Source: Salinispirillum marinum (GTDB lineage Bacteria > Pseudomonadota > Gammaproteobacteria > Pseudomonadales > Natronospirillaceae). Taken from it: a stretch of 64,000 nt of DNA. Every line of letters starts with the position of its first letter. The stretch's first letter is position 1. Made by a program: the position numbers and the translations under genes. Location of the stretch: the NCBI RefSeq assembly GCF_042651565.1, contig NZ_JBHSDF010000002.1; one strand, 5' to 3'. Below are positions 41,201 to 50,406 of this stretch, one piece after another. The notes beneath the pieces are model-generated. The model was not told the DNA's origin. It did no database searches and saw only the letters and a program-made list of their open reading frames with translations.

Positions 41201-42226
41201 ATGTGGCAGGTCAAACCCATTAATGCGCGGGATCTTCCCGCGCTCGAAGCGCTCTTACATGCCAACCCATTGCGCCTGAGCACCTTACCGCCGGTGCGTG
41301 ATCAACTGGCCGAGCGTATAGCCGCAGCACAACAGGGCTTTGCTGGCTTGGACAGCATGGCGACGCTGTTGTTTGGCCTGCACGATGAAGACGATAATTT
41401 ACACGGCGTCTGCGGTATTCAGCCTTATGCGGGCGGTGACGAACCCTTCTACAGCTATCGCATTGATGAGTTAGTGCATGCCTCACGGCACCTGGGCATC
41501 AACCAGCGCCAATCGGCACTGTATTTGTCGCATGAACTGACCGGCCTAACCAGCCTGTGTTCATTTTCACTCACGGCGGCTTTACGCCCGACGCCGGTAT
41601 TTAACCTGCTCTCCCGATCGCGCCTGTTGTACATCGCCGCGCATCGCCATGCCTTTGCCGATGAATTGATTTGTGAAATTCAGGGGATTTGGGATGGTGC
41701 CGGGCAGAGTGTGTTTTGGAAGAGTGTGGGGGAATTGTTCTTCGGTCTCGACTTTATTACCGCCGACCACCAATGCTCGTTGCACGGAAAAACGGTGATT
41801 GCCGAGCTGTTACCACCGTACCCGATTTACACGACGTTATTGCCCGAAACCGTGCAGGACGCCATCGGGCAAGCGCATCCGGCTACGCAACGCACACTGA
41901 ACTGGCTGGCGTATGAAGGTCTGGCCAAAACCCGTTTCGTTGACCCGTTTGATGCGGGCCCGACCTTTCGCGGCCCATTGGATGAACTCACCTCAATGCA
42001 GGCAATTCGGACCGTATCTGAAGTTGTCACCGGGACGGTAGAACATCCACAAACTTGGCTGGTCAGCCAAGGTGAAGGGGTCGACTTCCGTTGTGCGATG
42101 GTGACCGGGGAAGTACGTGCCGACGGCCTCAGGGTGACCGAGCCCAATGCGATGATCAATGGTGCACCCAGCCTGATTTTACCGCTTGAACCCGATGCAA
42201 TGCGTCTGCCTCAGGAGGGTGTGTAA
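41201..42226 (+). CDS. aruF: Arginine/ornithine N-succinyltransferase, alpha subunit
   Basis: First step of the AST pathway: succinyl-CoA plus arginine to N2-succinylarginine. 341 residues of the AstA fold, with FAGLDSMATLLFGL, ICGI-type GVCGIQPYAGG, FYSYRIDELVHAS, YLSHELTGLTSLCSFSL, FFGLDFITAD, IAELLPPYPIY and FDAGPTF. AAGGAAA precedes the ATG. It overlaps aruG by TAATG. Enteric bacteria have one AstA, while here, as in Pseudomonas, there are two homologous subunit genes. Confidence 0.94.
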   Translation: MWQVKPINARDLPALEALLHANPLRLSTLPPVRDQLAERIAAAQQGFAGLDSMATLLFGLHDEDDNLHGVCGIQPYAGGDEPFYSYRIDELVHASRHLGINQRQSALYLSHELTGLTSLCSFSLTAALRPTPVFNLLSRSRLLYIAAHRHAFADELICEIQGIWDGAGQSVFWKSVGELFFGLDFITADHQCSLHGKTVIAELLPPYPIYTTLLPETVQDAIGQAHPATQRTLNWLAYEGLAKTRFVDPFDAGPTFRGPLDELTSMQAIRTVSEVVTGTVEHPQTWLVSQGEGVDFRCAMVTGEVRADGLRVTEPNAMINGAPSLILPLEPDAMRLPQEGV

Positions 42227-43275
42227 TGGCCTTAATTCGCCCGATTGCCGAACAGGACGTGGATGCGCTGATCGCCATGGCGCGAGAGTCCGGTATTGGT
42301 GTCACCAGCCTACCGGACAACCCCGAGTTGATGAAGCGCAAATTGGCGCGCGCTGTCGCCTCGTTTCAACAGCGTTTGAGTCCTGAAGAAGCACACTATA
42401 TTTTTGTTATTCAGGAAACGCCCGATGGCCCACCCGTTGGCCTGTGTGGTATTGAAGCCCGCATCGGCCGTGATGAAGTGTGGTACAACTACCGAGTTGG
42501 CGAAGTGATTCAAGCCTCCAAAGCCCTGGGCTTGTATCGCCGCACACCCACGCTGTTTTTGAGCAATGACTTAACCGGCGCTACGGAGTTGGGCTCGCTG
42601 TATTTGCGTGAACCGAATCGACGCAATCGCAATGGCTCGGTGTTGTCCAAATGCCGTTATTTGTTTTTAGCCTCGTTCCCAAACCTGTTCAGCCAGCGCG
42701 TGATCGCTGAAATGCGTGGCTATTCAGACGCTGAAGGGAATTCGCCGTTTTGGGACGGTCTGGGTCGCCGCTTCTTTAACATGGAATTTAGCGATGCCGA
42801 TTTCTTAACCGGCTCGGGCGATAAGGTCTTTATTGCCGAACTGCTGCCCAAGTTCCCGATTTACGTCCCCATGCTGCCACGCAGCGCGCAGGACGTGATC
42901 AGCGCCGTTCATCCACACACACAACCGGCTTTAGCCATGCTCGAAGCCGAAGGCTTCCGCAAGAATGGCTATGTGGATATTTTTGATGCGGGCCCTGCCG
43001 TCGAGTGCGAACTGCAGCGCATAGGAGGCGTAAGACGCAGCGACCGGGTTAATGCCCGGATCGTCGAACGGGTCGAAAAAGACAGCGCTGTGCGCCCGTC
43101 ATGGATGATCAGTAATGAACGATTCTCCGAATTTCGCGCCATCACCGCGACCCATATCTACCGTGACGGCCCCACCCTTGAACTCACACCAGAGCAAGCC
43201 GAGATGTTACGCATCACCGCTGGCGACCCTGTACGTGTGATGAGCATTAATCCTGAGGAGGCCCAAGATGCCTGA
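42226..43275 (+). CDS. aruG: Arginine/ornithine N-succinyltransferase, beta subunit
   Basis: 349-residue paralogue of AruF and probable partner in the heteromer. It has GVTSLPDNPELMKRKL, VGLCGIEARIGRDEVWYNYRVGEV, LFLSNDLTGATELGSLYL, FASFPNLFSQRVIAEMRG, FFNMEFSDADF and FIAELLPKFPIYVP, closer than AruF to enteric AstA. It overlaps astD by eight bases, so translation is coupled along the operon. Confidence 0.94.
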   Translation: MALIRPIAEQDVDALIAMARESGIGVTSLPDNPELMKRKLARAVASFQQRLSPEEAHYIFVIQETPDGPPVGLCGIEARIGRDEVWYNYRVGEVIQASKALGLYRRTPTLFLSNDLTGATELGSLYLREPNRRNRNGSVLSKCRYLFLASFPNLFSQRVIAEMRGYSDAEGNSPFWDGLGRRFFNMEFSDADFLTGSGDKVFIAELLPKFPIYVPMLPRSAQDVISAVHPHTQPALAMLEAEGFRKNGYVDIFDAGPAVECELQRIGGVRRSDRVNARIVERVEKDSAVRPSWMISNERFSEFRAITATHIYRDGPTLELTPEQAEMLRITAGDPVRVMSINPEEAQDA

Positions 43276-44734
43276 AGTACATTTGATCAATGGCCAATGG
43301 CTAGCCAGCACCGGCAACCTGTTTGAATCACGTAATCCGCTGACCGATGACGTGGTATGGGCGGGTCATGAAGCCTCGGCGGCAACCGTTGACGCGGCAG
43401 TCAGCGCTGCACAGATTGCGTTTCAACGCTGGAAACGGACAGCACTGGACGCGCGAATTGCGGTGATCCAACGTTTTAAGGCCCAACTGGAAGAGCACCA
43501 AGAATCCCTTGCCCATACCATCGGCCACGAAACCGGCAAGCCGTTGTGGGAATCGCGCACCGAGATCACCGCCATGATCGGCAAGGTTGATCTGTCGATC
43601 AAAGCCTATCATGAACGCACCGGCGAACACGCCCAACCCCTGCCTGGGGGGCAGCGCATTTTACGCCATCGTCCACACGGTGTAATGGCCGTGTTCGGAC
43701 CCTACAATTTTCCTGGCCACTTGCCGAACGGACACATTATTCCGGCGTTGATCGCTGGGAACACCGTGGTGTTCAAACCGTCGGAGCAAGCGCCTAAAAC
43801 CGCCGAGTTGACCGCGCAATTATGGCAAGCAGCAGGCTTACCCGACGGGGTACTCAACCTCGTACAGGGTGCAAGAACCACGGGGGAAGCACTCGCCCAG
43901 CACCCTGCCGTGAATGGCATTTTGTTCACCGGCTCCGCCATCACCGGTATGGCCATTCAAGTCGCTATTCGAAGCCAGCCGCATAAAATTCTGGCCTTGG
44001 AAATGGGGGGTAATAACCCACTGATTGTCGGCCAGGACATCGAAACCGCCTCGGCGGTATGGGCGACGCTGCAGTCAGCATTTATTAGTGCAGGACAACG
44101 CTGCACCTGTGCGCGACGTTTGATGGTGCCACAAGGTAAGGCCGGGGACGCGTTCGTTGATGCGTTGGTAGCCGCTGCCGGAAAACTGGAGTCAGGCGCG
44201 TTTGATCAAACCGACCCTACACCCTTTATGGGCACAGTGATTAACCGGCCAACCGCTGGCAAGCTATTGGCCGCGCAAGACAACTGGCTGAACGCCGGTG
44301 GTCGTTCTTTGTTGCGCATGGCGCCGGTAAACGATCACCCGGCATTATTGTCGGCCGCCATCATTGATTTAACAGGCGTAAAGGTCGCTGACGAAGAGTT
44401 TTTCGGCCCGCTGTTAACCATTCGCCGCTACACCAATTTCGACGAGGCACTGACACTGGCAAACGATACCCGCTACGGGTTATCTGCGGGCTTGTTGAGC
44501 CACGATGCGACGGAATACGACCACTTCCTCAGTGAGATTCGGGCGGGTATCGTGAATTGGAACCAACCCACCACTGGAGCGAGCTCGGCCATGCCTTTTG
44601 GGGGTGTAGGGCTCAGTGGCAACTATCGTCCCAGCGCCTACTATGCAGCGGACTATTGTGCTTATCCGGTCGCCTCACTGGAAAACTCTATCATTACCCT
44701 GCCTGATAACCTGCCACCAGGAATGACGTTATGA
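43268..44734 (+). CDS. astD: Succinylglutamate-semialdehyde dehydrogenase
   Basis: Fourth step of the AST pathway: NAD-dependent oxidation of succinylglutamate semialdehyde to succinylglutamate. 488 residues of the aldehyde dehydrogenase family, with GPYNFPGHLPNGHIIPAL, FKPSEQAPKTAEL, FTGSAITGMAI, catalytic Glu in LALEMGGNNPLIV and catalytic Cys in SAGQRCTCARRL, then MPFGGVGLSGNYRPSAYYAADYC. It overlaps both neighbours. Confidence 0.96.
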   Translation: MPEVHLINGQWLASTGNLFESRNPLTDDVVWAGHEASAATVDAAVSAAQIAFQRWKRTALDARIAVIQRFKAQLEEHQESLAHTIGHETGKPLWESRTEITAMIGKVDLSIKAYHERTGEHAQPLPGGQRILRHRPHGVMAVFGPYNFPGHLPNGHIIPALIAGNTVVFKPSEQAPKTAELTAQLWQAAGLPDGVLNLVQGARTTGEALAQHPAVNGILFTGSAITGMAIQVAIRSQPHKILALEMGGNNPLIVGQDIETASAVWATLQSAFISAGQRCTCARRLMVPQGKAGDAFVDALVAAAGKLESGAFDQTDPTPFMGTVINRPTAGKLLAAQDNWLNAGGRSLLRMAPVNDHPALLSAAIIDLTGVKVADEEFFGPLLTIRRYTNFDEALTLANDTRYGLSAGLLSHDATEYDHFLSEIRAGIVNWNQPTTGASSAMPFGGVGLSGNYRPSAYYAADYCAYPVASLENSIITLPDNLPPGMTL

Positions 44735-46080
44735 AAGCCTTTGAAGTAAATTTTGACGGCCTGGTTGGCCCAACGCACAACTACGCGGGTTTGTCGTATG
44801 GCAATGTGGCGTCCGAACGCCACCAGAATCTGATCGCGCAGCCACGCACCGCGGCGCTGCAAGGTTTGACCAAGATGAAAGCGCTGTCTGACATGGGCTT
44901 GGTGCAAGGCTTATTGCCGCCGCACGAACGGCCACACATGCCTACCCTTCGCGCCCTGGGCTTTACGGGCACCGAGGCACAGATGTTAGCCAAAGCAGCA
45001 CAGGAAGCACCCACGCTGCTTTCGGCCGTCAGCTCAGCCTCCCCGATGTGGACAGCAAATGCGGCGACCGTGTCGAGCAGTGCCGATACCCCCGACCGGA
45101 AGGTGCATTTCACCCCGGCGAACCTGAACGCCAAGTTCCATCGCTCGATTGAACATCCCGGAACAGGCCGGGCGCTGCGCGCTATTTTCGCCAATGAAGA
45201 GCATTTCGTGGTACACAATGCCGTGCCAAGCTGCCCACATTTTGGCGATGAAGGCGCGGCGAACCACACTCGACTGTGTGCAAGCTACGACAGCCCGGCG
45301 GTAGAGTTGTATGTGTATGGTCAGATCGCCCTGAATGCCGAAGCACCGCGCCCAATGAAATATCCGGCGCGGCAAACCTTGGAGTCCTGTCAGGCCATTG
45401 CGCGCTTGCATGGATTACAAGAGCATCAGGTGGTCTTTGCTCAGCAAAATCCAGCCGTCATTGACCAAGGCGTATTCCATAACGACGTGATTGCTGTCGG
45501 CAACCGTAATGTGCTGTTCTATCACGAAGAAGCTTTTCTGAACACGGATGAAGTTCTGGCCGAAATAGACCGCAAGTTAGTGGGTGCCGACTTAATCCCC
45601 GTATGCATTACTAATGACGAACTGAGCGTCGCCGAGGCCATTGCCAGCTATTTGTTTAACAGCCAACTTATCTCGCTGGATGACGACAACATGGCGTTGA
45701 TCGTACCCAAGGAATGTGAGGACTCAACCACTGTGCGGCAGCTGCTGGACCGACTGGTACAGGATACCAGCAACCCCATTAATAAAGTGGTGGTGATGGA
45801 CCTTAAACAGAGCATGCGCAACGGCGGCGGCCCAGCATGCTTGCGCTTGCGCGTTGCGCTGAACGAACAGGAAATACAAGCCGTATCGAATTGCATCATC
45901 ACCCCGGCGCTGTTTGAAGACCTGACAGCCTGGGTGGAAAAGCATTATCGGGACGAGTTGGCACAGCAGGACTTGGCGGATCCATCACTGTTGAACGAAT
46001 CTCGTACAGCGCTGGATGAATTAACACGCATTTTGGGTGTAGGGTCTATTTACGACTTTCAACACCCCGGCATGCGATAA
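44731..46080 (+). CDS. astB: N-succinylarginine dihydrolase
   Basis: Second step of the AST pathway: N2-succinylarginine to succinylornithine, with release of two NH3 and CO2. 449 residues of the pentein fold, with FDGLVGPTHNYAGLSYGN, the catalytic His in FHNDVIAVGNRNVLFYHE and Cys in MRNGGGPACLRLRV. It is last of the plus-strand AST genes, overlaps astD by ATGA and is followed by a hairpin. astE is convergent with it. Confidence 0.96.
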   Translation: MKAFEVNFDGLVGPTHNYAGLSYGNVASERHQNLIAQPRTAALQGLTKMKALSDMGLVQGLLPPHERPHMPTLRALGFTGTEAQMLAKAAQEAPTLLSAVSSASPMWTANAATVSSSADTPDRKVHFTPANLNAKFHRSIEHPGTGRALRAIFANEEHFVVHNAVPSCPHFGDEGAANHTRLCASYDSPAVELYVYGQIALNAEAPRPMKYPARQTLESCQAIARLHGLQEHQVVFAQQNPAVIDQGVFHNDVIAVGNRNVLFYHEEAFLNTDEVLAEIDRKLVGADLIPVCITNDELSVAEAIASYLFNSQLISLDDDNMALIVPKECEDSTTVRQLLDRLVQDTSNPINKVVVMDLKQSMRNGGGPACLRLRVALNEQEIQAVSNCIITPALFEDLTAWVEKHYRDELAQQDLADPSLLNESRTALDELTRILGVGSIYDFQHPGMR

Positions 46081-46091
46081 ACCACTCTGTA

Positions 46092-46111
46092 GACAGCCCT
46101 TTGGGGCTGTC
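46092..46111 (+). terminator. Hairpin between astB and astE
   Basis: GACAGCCC and GGGCTGTC pair perfectly around TTTG. No T-run follows on either strand, so it may slow or end convergent transcripts only partly. Confidence 0.5.
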
Positions 46112-46122
46112 GCCTTCGGACC

Positions 46123-47085
46123 TCAAGCTAAGGCGCGAATCACCAAGGCCACGCGATGACCGACCGGCACCGCTGGATTGAGAAACAATAATGCGTCACC
46201 TTCTTGCTCTATGCGCCATTCCTCAAATGCGCCACGGGCAATCAGTGTCCCCATGGGTAAACGACGAAAGTTGACGAAATTCTCAAGACAAACGTCAAAC
46301 TCCCCCTCTGATTTAAGAATTTCTCTAACCACATGAAAGCCCGTCGGTTCATGCTCACATACACCACCCGCCCCATACGCTAATCGGTTCAGCTCATCAA
46401 CCAAAGGTAGAAACCGGTCAATGGGGTCATTCAATGTACTGACTTGTCCCAATTCGAGGGTGGCACTCTGATAGCCCAAATTGGCGGTAAAGCTGGAGAA
46501 GGTTGCGGCAGGGGAAATATTCTGTACCCAAGCATCCACCCTAAAGTGCTTAAACCAACTGAGCAGGTTGTTGAGATTGCGGCCTTGGCAAGCGTCTGGA
46601 ATGATAGCAAAACGGTCTTGATCGGAGCCTTTGATGGTGGAGTGCATATCGAAATGCAGCCCATCCGGATGGCGCTCGATGAATTGCTGAACCCACCCCA
46701 TGAGCGTGACGGCGCGCCGACATTCCGGTGCGGTTGCATCGGCCGAGGCGACGCTGAATAAACGGTTTAAATTGTGCTCGACAAAGCGTTCACCAATTTT
46801 TACCGCCTCCGGGTTACCTAAAAGGATCAACAATGGTCGGGAAATTGGGGTCGAACCCGCGCACAATTCACGCAGCCAATGGTCCACTAAGCGGATGGGT
46901 ACGGTTTCGTTACCGTGCACGCCGACGGTCAGTATGGCCGCAGGGAGTTCGCTGGGTTGGTTTGGTTCAATGCTTAATACACCTTGATCCAGCCAACAAA
47001 AGCGCGCGTCTGCGGCGGTAAATTCAGAACCCATTTCAGTGGGGTCGAGTGACTCGGTAAGGAATGACGTTGAACTAAGAGACAT
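46123..47085 (-). CDS. astE: Succinylglutamate desuccinylase
   Basis: Fifth step of the AST pathway: succinylglutamate to succinate and glutamate. It is a 320-residue zinc enzyme of the aspartoacylase group, with zinc ligands in VGVHGNETVPIRLV (His and Glu) and LHFDMHSTIKG (His), and catalytic Glu in SATLELGQV. Although it completes the pathway of the neighbouring operon, it is on the other strand, convergent with astB. It lies 2 bp after the SprA-related gene and is probably co-transcribed with it. No good ribosome site is visible, so translation may depend on coupling. Confidence 0.95.
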   Translation of the reverse strand: MSLSSTSFLTESLDPTEMGSEFTAADARFCWLDQGVLSIEPNQPSELPAAILTVGVHGNETVPIRLVDHWLRELCAGSTPISRPLLILLGNPEAVKIGERFVEHNLNRLFSVASADATAPECRRAVTLMGWVQQFIERHPDGLHFDMHSTIKGSDQDRFAIIPDACQGRNLNNLLSWFKHFRVDAWVQNISPAATFSSFTANLGYQSATLELGQVSTLNDPIDRFLPLVDELNRLAYGAGGVCEHEPTGFHVVREILKSEGEFDVCLENFVNFRRLPMGTLIARGAFEEWRIEQEGDALLFLNPAVPVGHRVALVIRALA

Positions 47086-47087
47086 AA

Positions 47088-47999
47088 TTAAATCTGAGCG
47101 TTAATGAATTTCCCCAGCTCGTCTCTTGTGGCTTGAATACTTTGATTGCGCAGCAATTCAGCGATTACCTGTTGCGTACGAGACAACTGAGCCAATACGT
47201 CAGTATTCACTGGTTTGCTGTCTTCGTCTATCCCTTTGGTGGCCTCTTCCTCTGCTTTCTCGGCTTCACGTCGCTCTCGTCGTTGTTCTGTCGTTAATTG
47301 AAAATCCTCGCGCAAACTGCGCCGTTTCTCAGACGACTCTTCCTTCTCCTCCAAGCGAATTTTCAGCGCTTCAGCGCGGGCATCAACAATAATCTGAGCG
47401 GCTTCTGCGGCTATTTGGCGATCTTGGCTGGAAGGTTCTGCGGGCGCTAACGCTGCGCGCTTAATCTGCTCCATTTTCTGAATGGTGTCTTCAGGATCTC
47501 CCGCACGCGACAAATCCACACTGACTTCACCCGCAATGGCGTATTTCCGGCCATCAGGCCCTTGCGTAAACACATAACTGACAGCGCCGGTATATTGACC
47601 ACCAACGGCTTGATGCGCTTGCTCATGGCGACGAACTTCGCGATCACGCTGCGCCAACTGTTCTATTTCCGACAGCTTGGCTTGCTGTTCGGCGTTCAGT
47701 TCACCCCGCCGCTTGGCGGCCCGCAGCTCCTGCTCCGATTGCAGCGGTTCTTCTGTTGCTTCTGCAGAGGCTTTTTGCGTTTTATCAAATTTGTTCGGCG
47801 AGTATAAAGACGCACCGCCCATCAAACGTTCGTCCGGGTTTAATTCACGGCGATTCAGCGTGGCGCTGGTGGCGTCGGGCTCATTGACGGGCTTGAACAG
47901 CTCACTTTCAACGGCAGGTGCCCGCACAGCCAATTGCCCGCGCTCCAGAGAGTACGCTGGCGTTATGGCATTAGGAAACATACCGGTTACGGTGGACAT
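47088..47999 (-). CDS. SprA-related putative metalloprotease (CJM1_0395 family)
   Basis: 303 residues, polar and largely charged at both ends. The conserved core (about 118-200) shows REVRRHEQAHQAVGGQYTG with an HExxH pattern (His125, Glu126, His129), then YVFTQGPDGRKYAIAGEVSVD, SRAGDPEDTIQKMEQIKRAALAP and PSSQDRQIAAEA, the signature of the SprA-related family. A coiled coil rich in Glu and Arg follows (RLEEKEESSEKRRSLRE). No signal peptide. The function in the family is not established. It lies in the order small flagellin-like gene, this gene, astE. Confidence 0.8.
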   Translation of the reverse strand: MSTVTGMFPNAITPAYSLERGQLAVRAPAVESELFKPVNEPDATSATLNRRELNPDERLMGGASLYSPNKFDKTQKASAEATEEPLQSEQELRAAKRRGELNAEQQAKLSEIEQLAQRDREVRRHEQAHQAVGGQYTGAVSYVFTQGPDGRKYAIAGEVSVDLSRAGDPEDTIQKMEQIKRAALAPAEPSSQDRQIAAEAAQIIVDARAEALKIRLEEKEESSEKRRSLREDFQLTTEQRRERREAEKAEEEATKGIDEDSKPVNTDVLAQLSRTQQVIAELLRNQSIQATRDELGKFINAQI

Positions 48000-48012
48000 C
48001 GAGACTACCTCG

Positions 48013-48270
48013 TTACACCTTCATGTCGATCACGGTGCCTAACGTCTCTGAGGCGACTTCTACAGTACGTGCATTAGCCTTCACCATATAGGTTGAGGCA
48101 ACTTGCTCTACGACCGCCTGCTCTAGAGAACCTTCACGTGCACCCAGTGTATCGACGGGTTTAGTATCCGAACGGAACGATGCGCGCGCTACATCATTAG
48201 CTGACTGATCCAGCTGACGCATACCCGATTGAATGCCTTGCACACCCACGTTCATCGCAGAACTCAACAT
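48013..48270 (-). CDS. Small protein with a flagellar rod/hook-like N-terminus
   Basis: 85 residues. SSAMNVGVQGIQSGMRQLDQSANDVA resembles the N-terminal heptad helix shared by flagellar axial proteins, and the C-terminus VKANARTVEVASETLGTVIDMKV resembles their closing helix. It lacks the middle domain. It is 13 bp before the SprA-related gene and probably co-transcribed. No flagellar genes are near. The role is unknown. Confidence 0.65.
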   Translation of the reverse strand: MLSSAMNVGVQGIQSGMRQLDQSANDVARASFRSDTKPVDTLGAREGSLEQAVVEQVASTYMVKANARTVEVASETLGTVIDMKV

Positions 48271-48413
48271 ATACGACCCCTACTGTGGACATTGATGACA
48301 TAGAGTTTAGCACCGCACCATCAACTGTTCAAATATCAACCAATAAAAGTGTGACTTGCTTCAATAAATTAAGAACCGTACATTTGCACTGTTTACGATC
48401 AAGGATGCGATAA

Positions 48414-49229
48414 TTGGAAATTTTGGCTCGTCTTCGACACACCTACCAACGCGTAATTTCAACAAGCCTAGGCACACACTGCCCGTTATGTGGCGAGGCC
48501 AGCCTACAGGGGGCATTTTGCTCAGCCTGCCAGCGTGACCTACTTCATACGTCGCCCGGTTGCCGGTTTTGCCAAACACCTGTGTATGCATCTGGCATGG
48601 TCTGTGGTGCATGTTTGCAGAGACGGCACTACTACGACCAACTGATCAGCGTGAGCGACTTTTCCGGCCCCTGGTCAGAATGCATCAAAGGCTTTAAATA
48701 CCGCGCACAACTGAGTTTGGCCCGGCCCTTAACCGACCTTTTGCTGCAACGTATCCGGCACCTTCAAGTCCCTGATCACGGCTGGGCAAGTTGGCAGGTC
48801 ATAGGAATGCCGATGGCTCGGCGGCGACGCTGGCGACGCGGGTATAATCAGGCTGAGTTACTGGCGCAGCGCATAGCATGCGGCCTAGGCGCGCCATACC
48901 TTACAACGGTGAAGCGTGTGATTCATACACCCGCCTTAGAAAAGCAATCGCGCTTGGAACGCGCCCGCACCATGAACCAGGTATTTACTGCACCAAGCTT
49001 ACAGGGTGGTTGTCTGGTGATTGACGATGTGTTCACCACCGGGGCTAGCGTCAATGAACTCGCCCGTACGCTGCGCACTCAAGGTGCACAGCGTATTGTC
49101 GTCGCAACACTAGCCCGCACACCCATCAACGGAGATAATCACTGCAACTGGCTGGGGCAGGTATTTCATGACACTCTGGACGCAACGGACGAGACAGGTA
49201 ACCCGCAACGGAGCGCCAAAAGGTGGTGA
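48414..49229 (+). CDS. comF: ComF-family phosphoribosyltransferase-like protein
   Basis: 271 residues. Two four-cysteine zinc modules open the protein (Cys23, 26, 36, 39 and Cys50, 53, 64, 67), followed by a type I PRTase fold whose PRPP loop is CLVIDDVFTTGASVNELA. ComF proteins act in natural DNA uptake in competent species, and elsewhere the role is unclear. The start is TTG with AAGGA 8 nt upstream. The last 104 bp overlap, tail to tail, the SH3-like gene on the other strand. Confidence 0.9.
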   Translation: MEILARLRHTYQRVISTSLGTHCPLCGEASLQGAFCSACQRDLLHTSPGCRFCQTPVYASGMVCGACLQRRHYYDQLISVSDFSGPWSECIKGFKYRAQLSLARPLTDLLLQRIRHLQVPDHGWASWQVIGMPMARRRRWRRGYNQAELLAQRIACGLGAPYLTTVKRVIHTPALEKQSRLERARTMNQVFTAPSLQGGCLVIDDVFTTGASVNELARTLRTQGAQRIVVATLARTPINGDNHCNWLGQVFHDTLDATDETGNPQRSAKRW

Positions 49230-49815
49230 CGGCGTTGTTGTCACTGACGACATCTTGCCGCACGGCAACCGCCTCCACCCGATCACCGACGAAACCGAAA
49301 GCAACCCCCTCACCTTCTCGGAAATAGTAATACTCCCATGCTTCATCCGTCCCTAGGCGGTCTAACAAATCTCGGGTACGTTGGCTGGTCATGCGGCGAT
49401 CATGTAACACCTGATCACGACCATATAACTCTATCACCTGCTGCCGTGAAGCGCCCTCGCCCACCAAGCGCACTTTACCGCGCAGCAGTGAGGTATCATT
49501 GTTCACCTCAACCAGGCCAGCAAAGATCCAACCTACTTGGCCGCCATCGGTACGCACTTGTATGAAAGGCGCTGTAATAGAACGACCTCGGACCGTCGCC
49601 GTGATGGGTTCTACCGTATATTCACCCAAAAAAACCAGATTATCATACTCATCCAATGTATCGATGGTGGGTGCTCCCACCCAAGGATCCGAACGCAAAA
49701 TGGCGCTACTCACCGTAACCCTGAGTGGCTCGCCCATCATGTATTCCACAGCATACACGGTTGAATTAAGCAGCAAGGCACTCAACAGCATTACGATTGA
49801 AACATGTTTGAACAT
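49126..49815 (-). CDS. Periplasmic SH3-like protein
   Basis: 229 residues with a signal peptide (about 1-22, LLLNSTVYAVE). The SH3b-like segment lies at about 30-110 (VTVSSAILRSDPWVGAPTIDTLDEYDNLVFLG; VGWIFAGLVEVNN). The C-terminal half (LLDRLGTDEAWEYYYFREGEGVAFGFVGDRVEAVAV) resembles a small beta-rich domain. The tail ends PASCSDYLR and lies within comF on the other strand, an unusually long 104-bp overlap. The function is unknown. Confidence 0.7.
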   Translation of the reverse strand: MFKHVSIVMLLSALLLNSTVYAVEYMMGEPLRVTVSSAILRSDPWVGAPTIDTLDEYDNLVFLGEYTVEPITATVRGRSITAPFIQVRTDGGQVGWIFAGLVEVNNDTSLLRGKVRLVGEGASRQQVIELYGRDQVLHDRRMTSQRTRDLLDRLGTDEAWEYYYFREGEGVAFGFVGDRVEAVAVRQDVVSDNNAVTTFWRSVAGYLSRPLRPECHEIPAPASCSDYLR

Positions 49816-49940
49816 TTAGCCTCCAAGCGACTTTATGCTGTTGTAATTATTAAGGCGGCTCTGAGATATTCGCACAAACTTTTCACATACACGAACGGTT
49901 CAGATACTACACTGATTTAATAGTGTACTTTCTTTACAGC

Positions 49941-49970
49941 AAAAAAAAGGCCGCAAATGCGGCCTTTTTT
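49941..49970 (-). terminator. Terminator of the ribosomal array (after rplQ)
   Basis: GGCCGCA and TGCGGCC pair around two A/T bases, flanked by eight A and six T, so it works in either direction. It lies 15 bp after the rplQ stop. Confidence 0.9.
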
Positions 49971-49984
49971 CATTACGCTTACGT

Positions 49985-50380
49985 TTATTCGGCTTCGGCT
50001 GCCTCAGCAACATCTTCTGCTGCTGGACGATCTACCAATTCAACATAAGCCATGGGTGCGTTATCACCGGCGCGGAAACCGCACTTCAGAATACGCACAT
50101 AACCACCGGGACGGCCTTCATAACGAGGACCCAAATCGGTGAACAGCTTACCTACTGCATCTTTAGAACGCAGACGGTCAAAAGCGTAGCGACGGTTAGC
50201 TACCGAATCCACTTTTGCTTTTGTAATCAATGGCTCAGCCACAGAGCGAAGTTCTTTCGCTTTAGGCAGAGTCGTTTTAATCAATTCATGCTCGAACAGT
50301 GCAATGGTTAAGTTTTGCAGCATCGCTTTGCGATGCGAACTGTTACGATTGAATTTACGGCCAGCTTTACGATGACGCAT
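49985..50380 (-). CDS. rplQ: 50S ribosomal protein L17
   Basis: 131 residues, last of the alpha operon. MRHRKAGRKFNRNSSHRKAM and HELIKTTLPKAKELRSVAEPLIT are typical of L17, and the C-terminus is extended with an acidic Ala/Glu tail. It follows rpoA by 26 bp and ends at a strong terminator. Confidence 0.97.
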   Translation of the reverse strand: MRHRKAGRKFNRNSSHRKAMLQNLTIALFEHELIKTTLPKAKELRSVAEPLITKAKVDSVANRRYAFDRLRSKDAVGKLFTDLGPRYEGRPGGYVRILKCGFRAGDNAPMAYVELVDRPAAEDVAEAAEAE

Positions 50381-50406
50381 GACTCAATTCCTTACAGATT
50401 CGTTGT

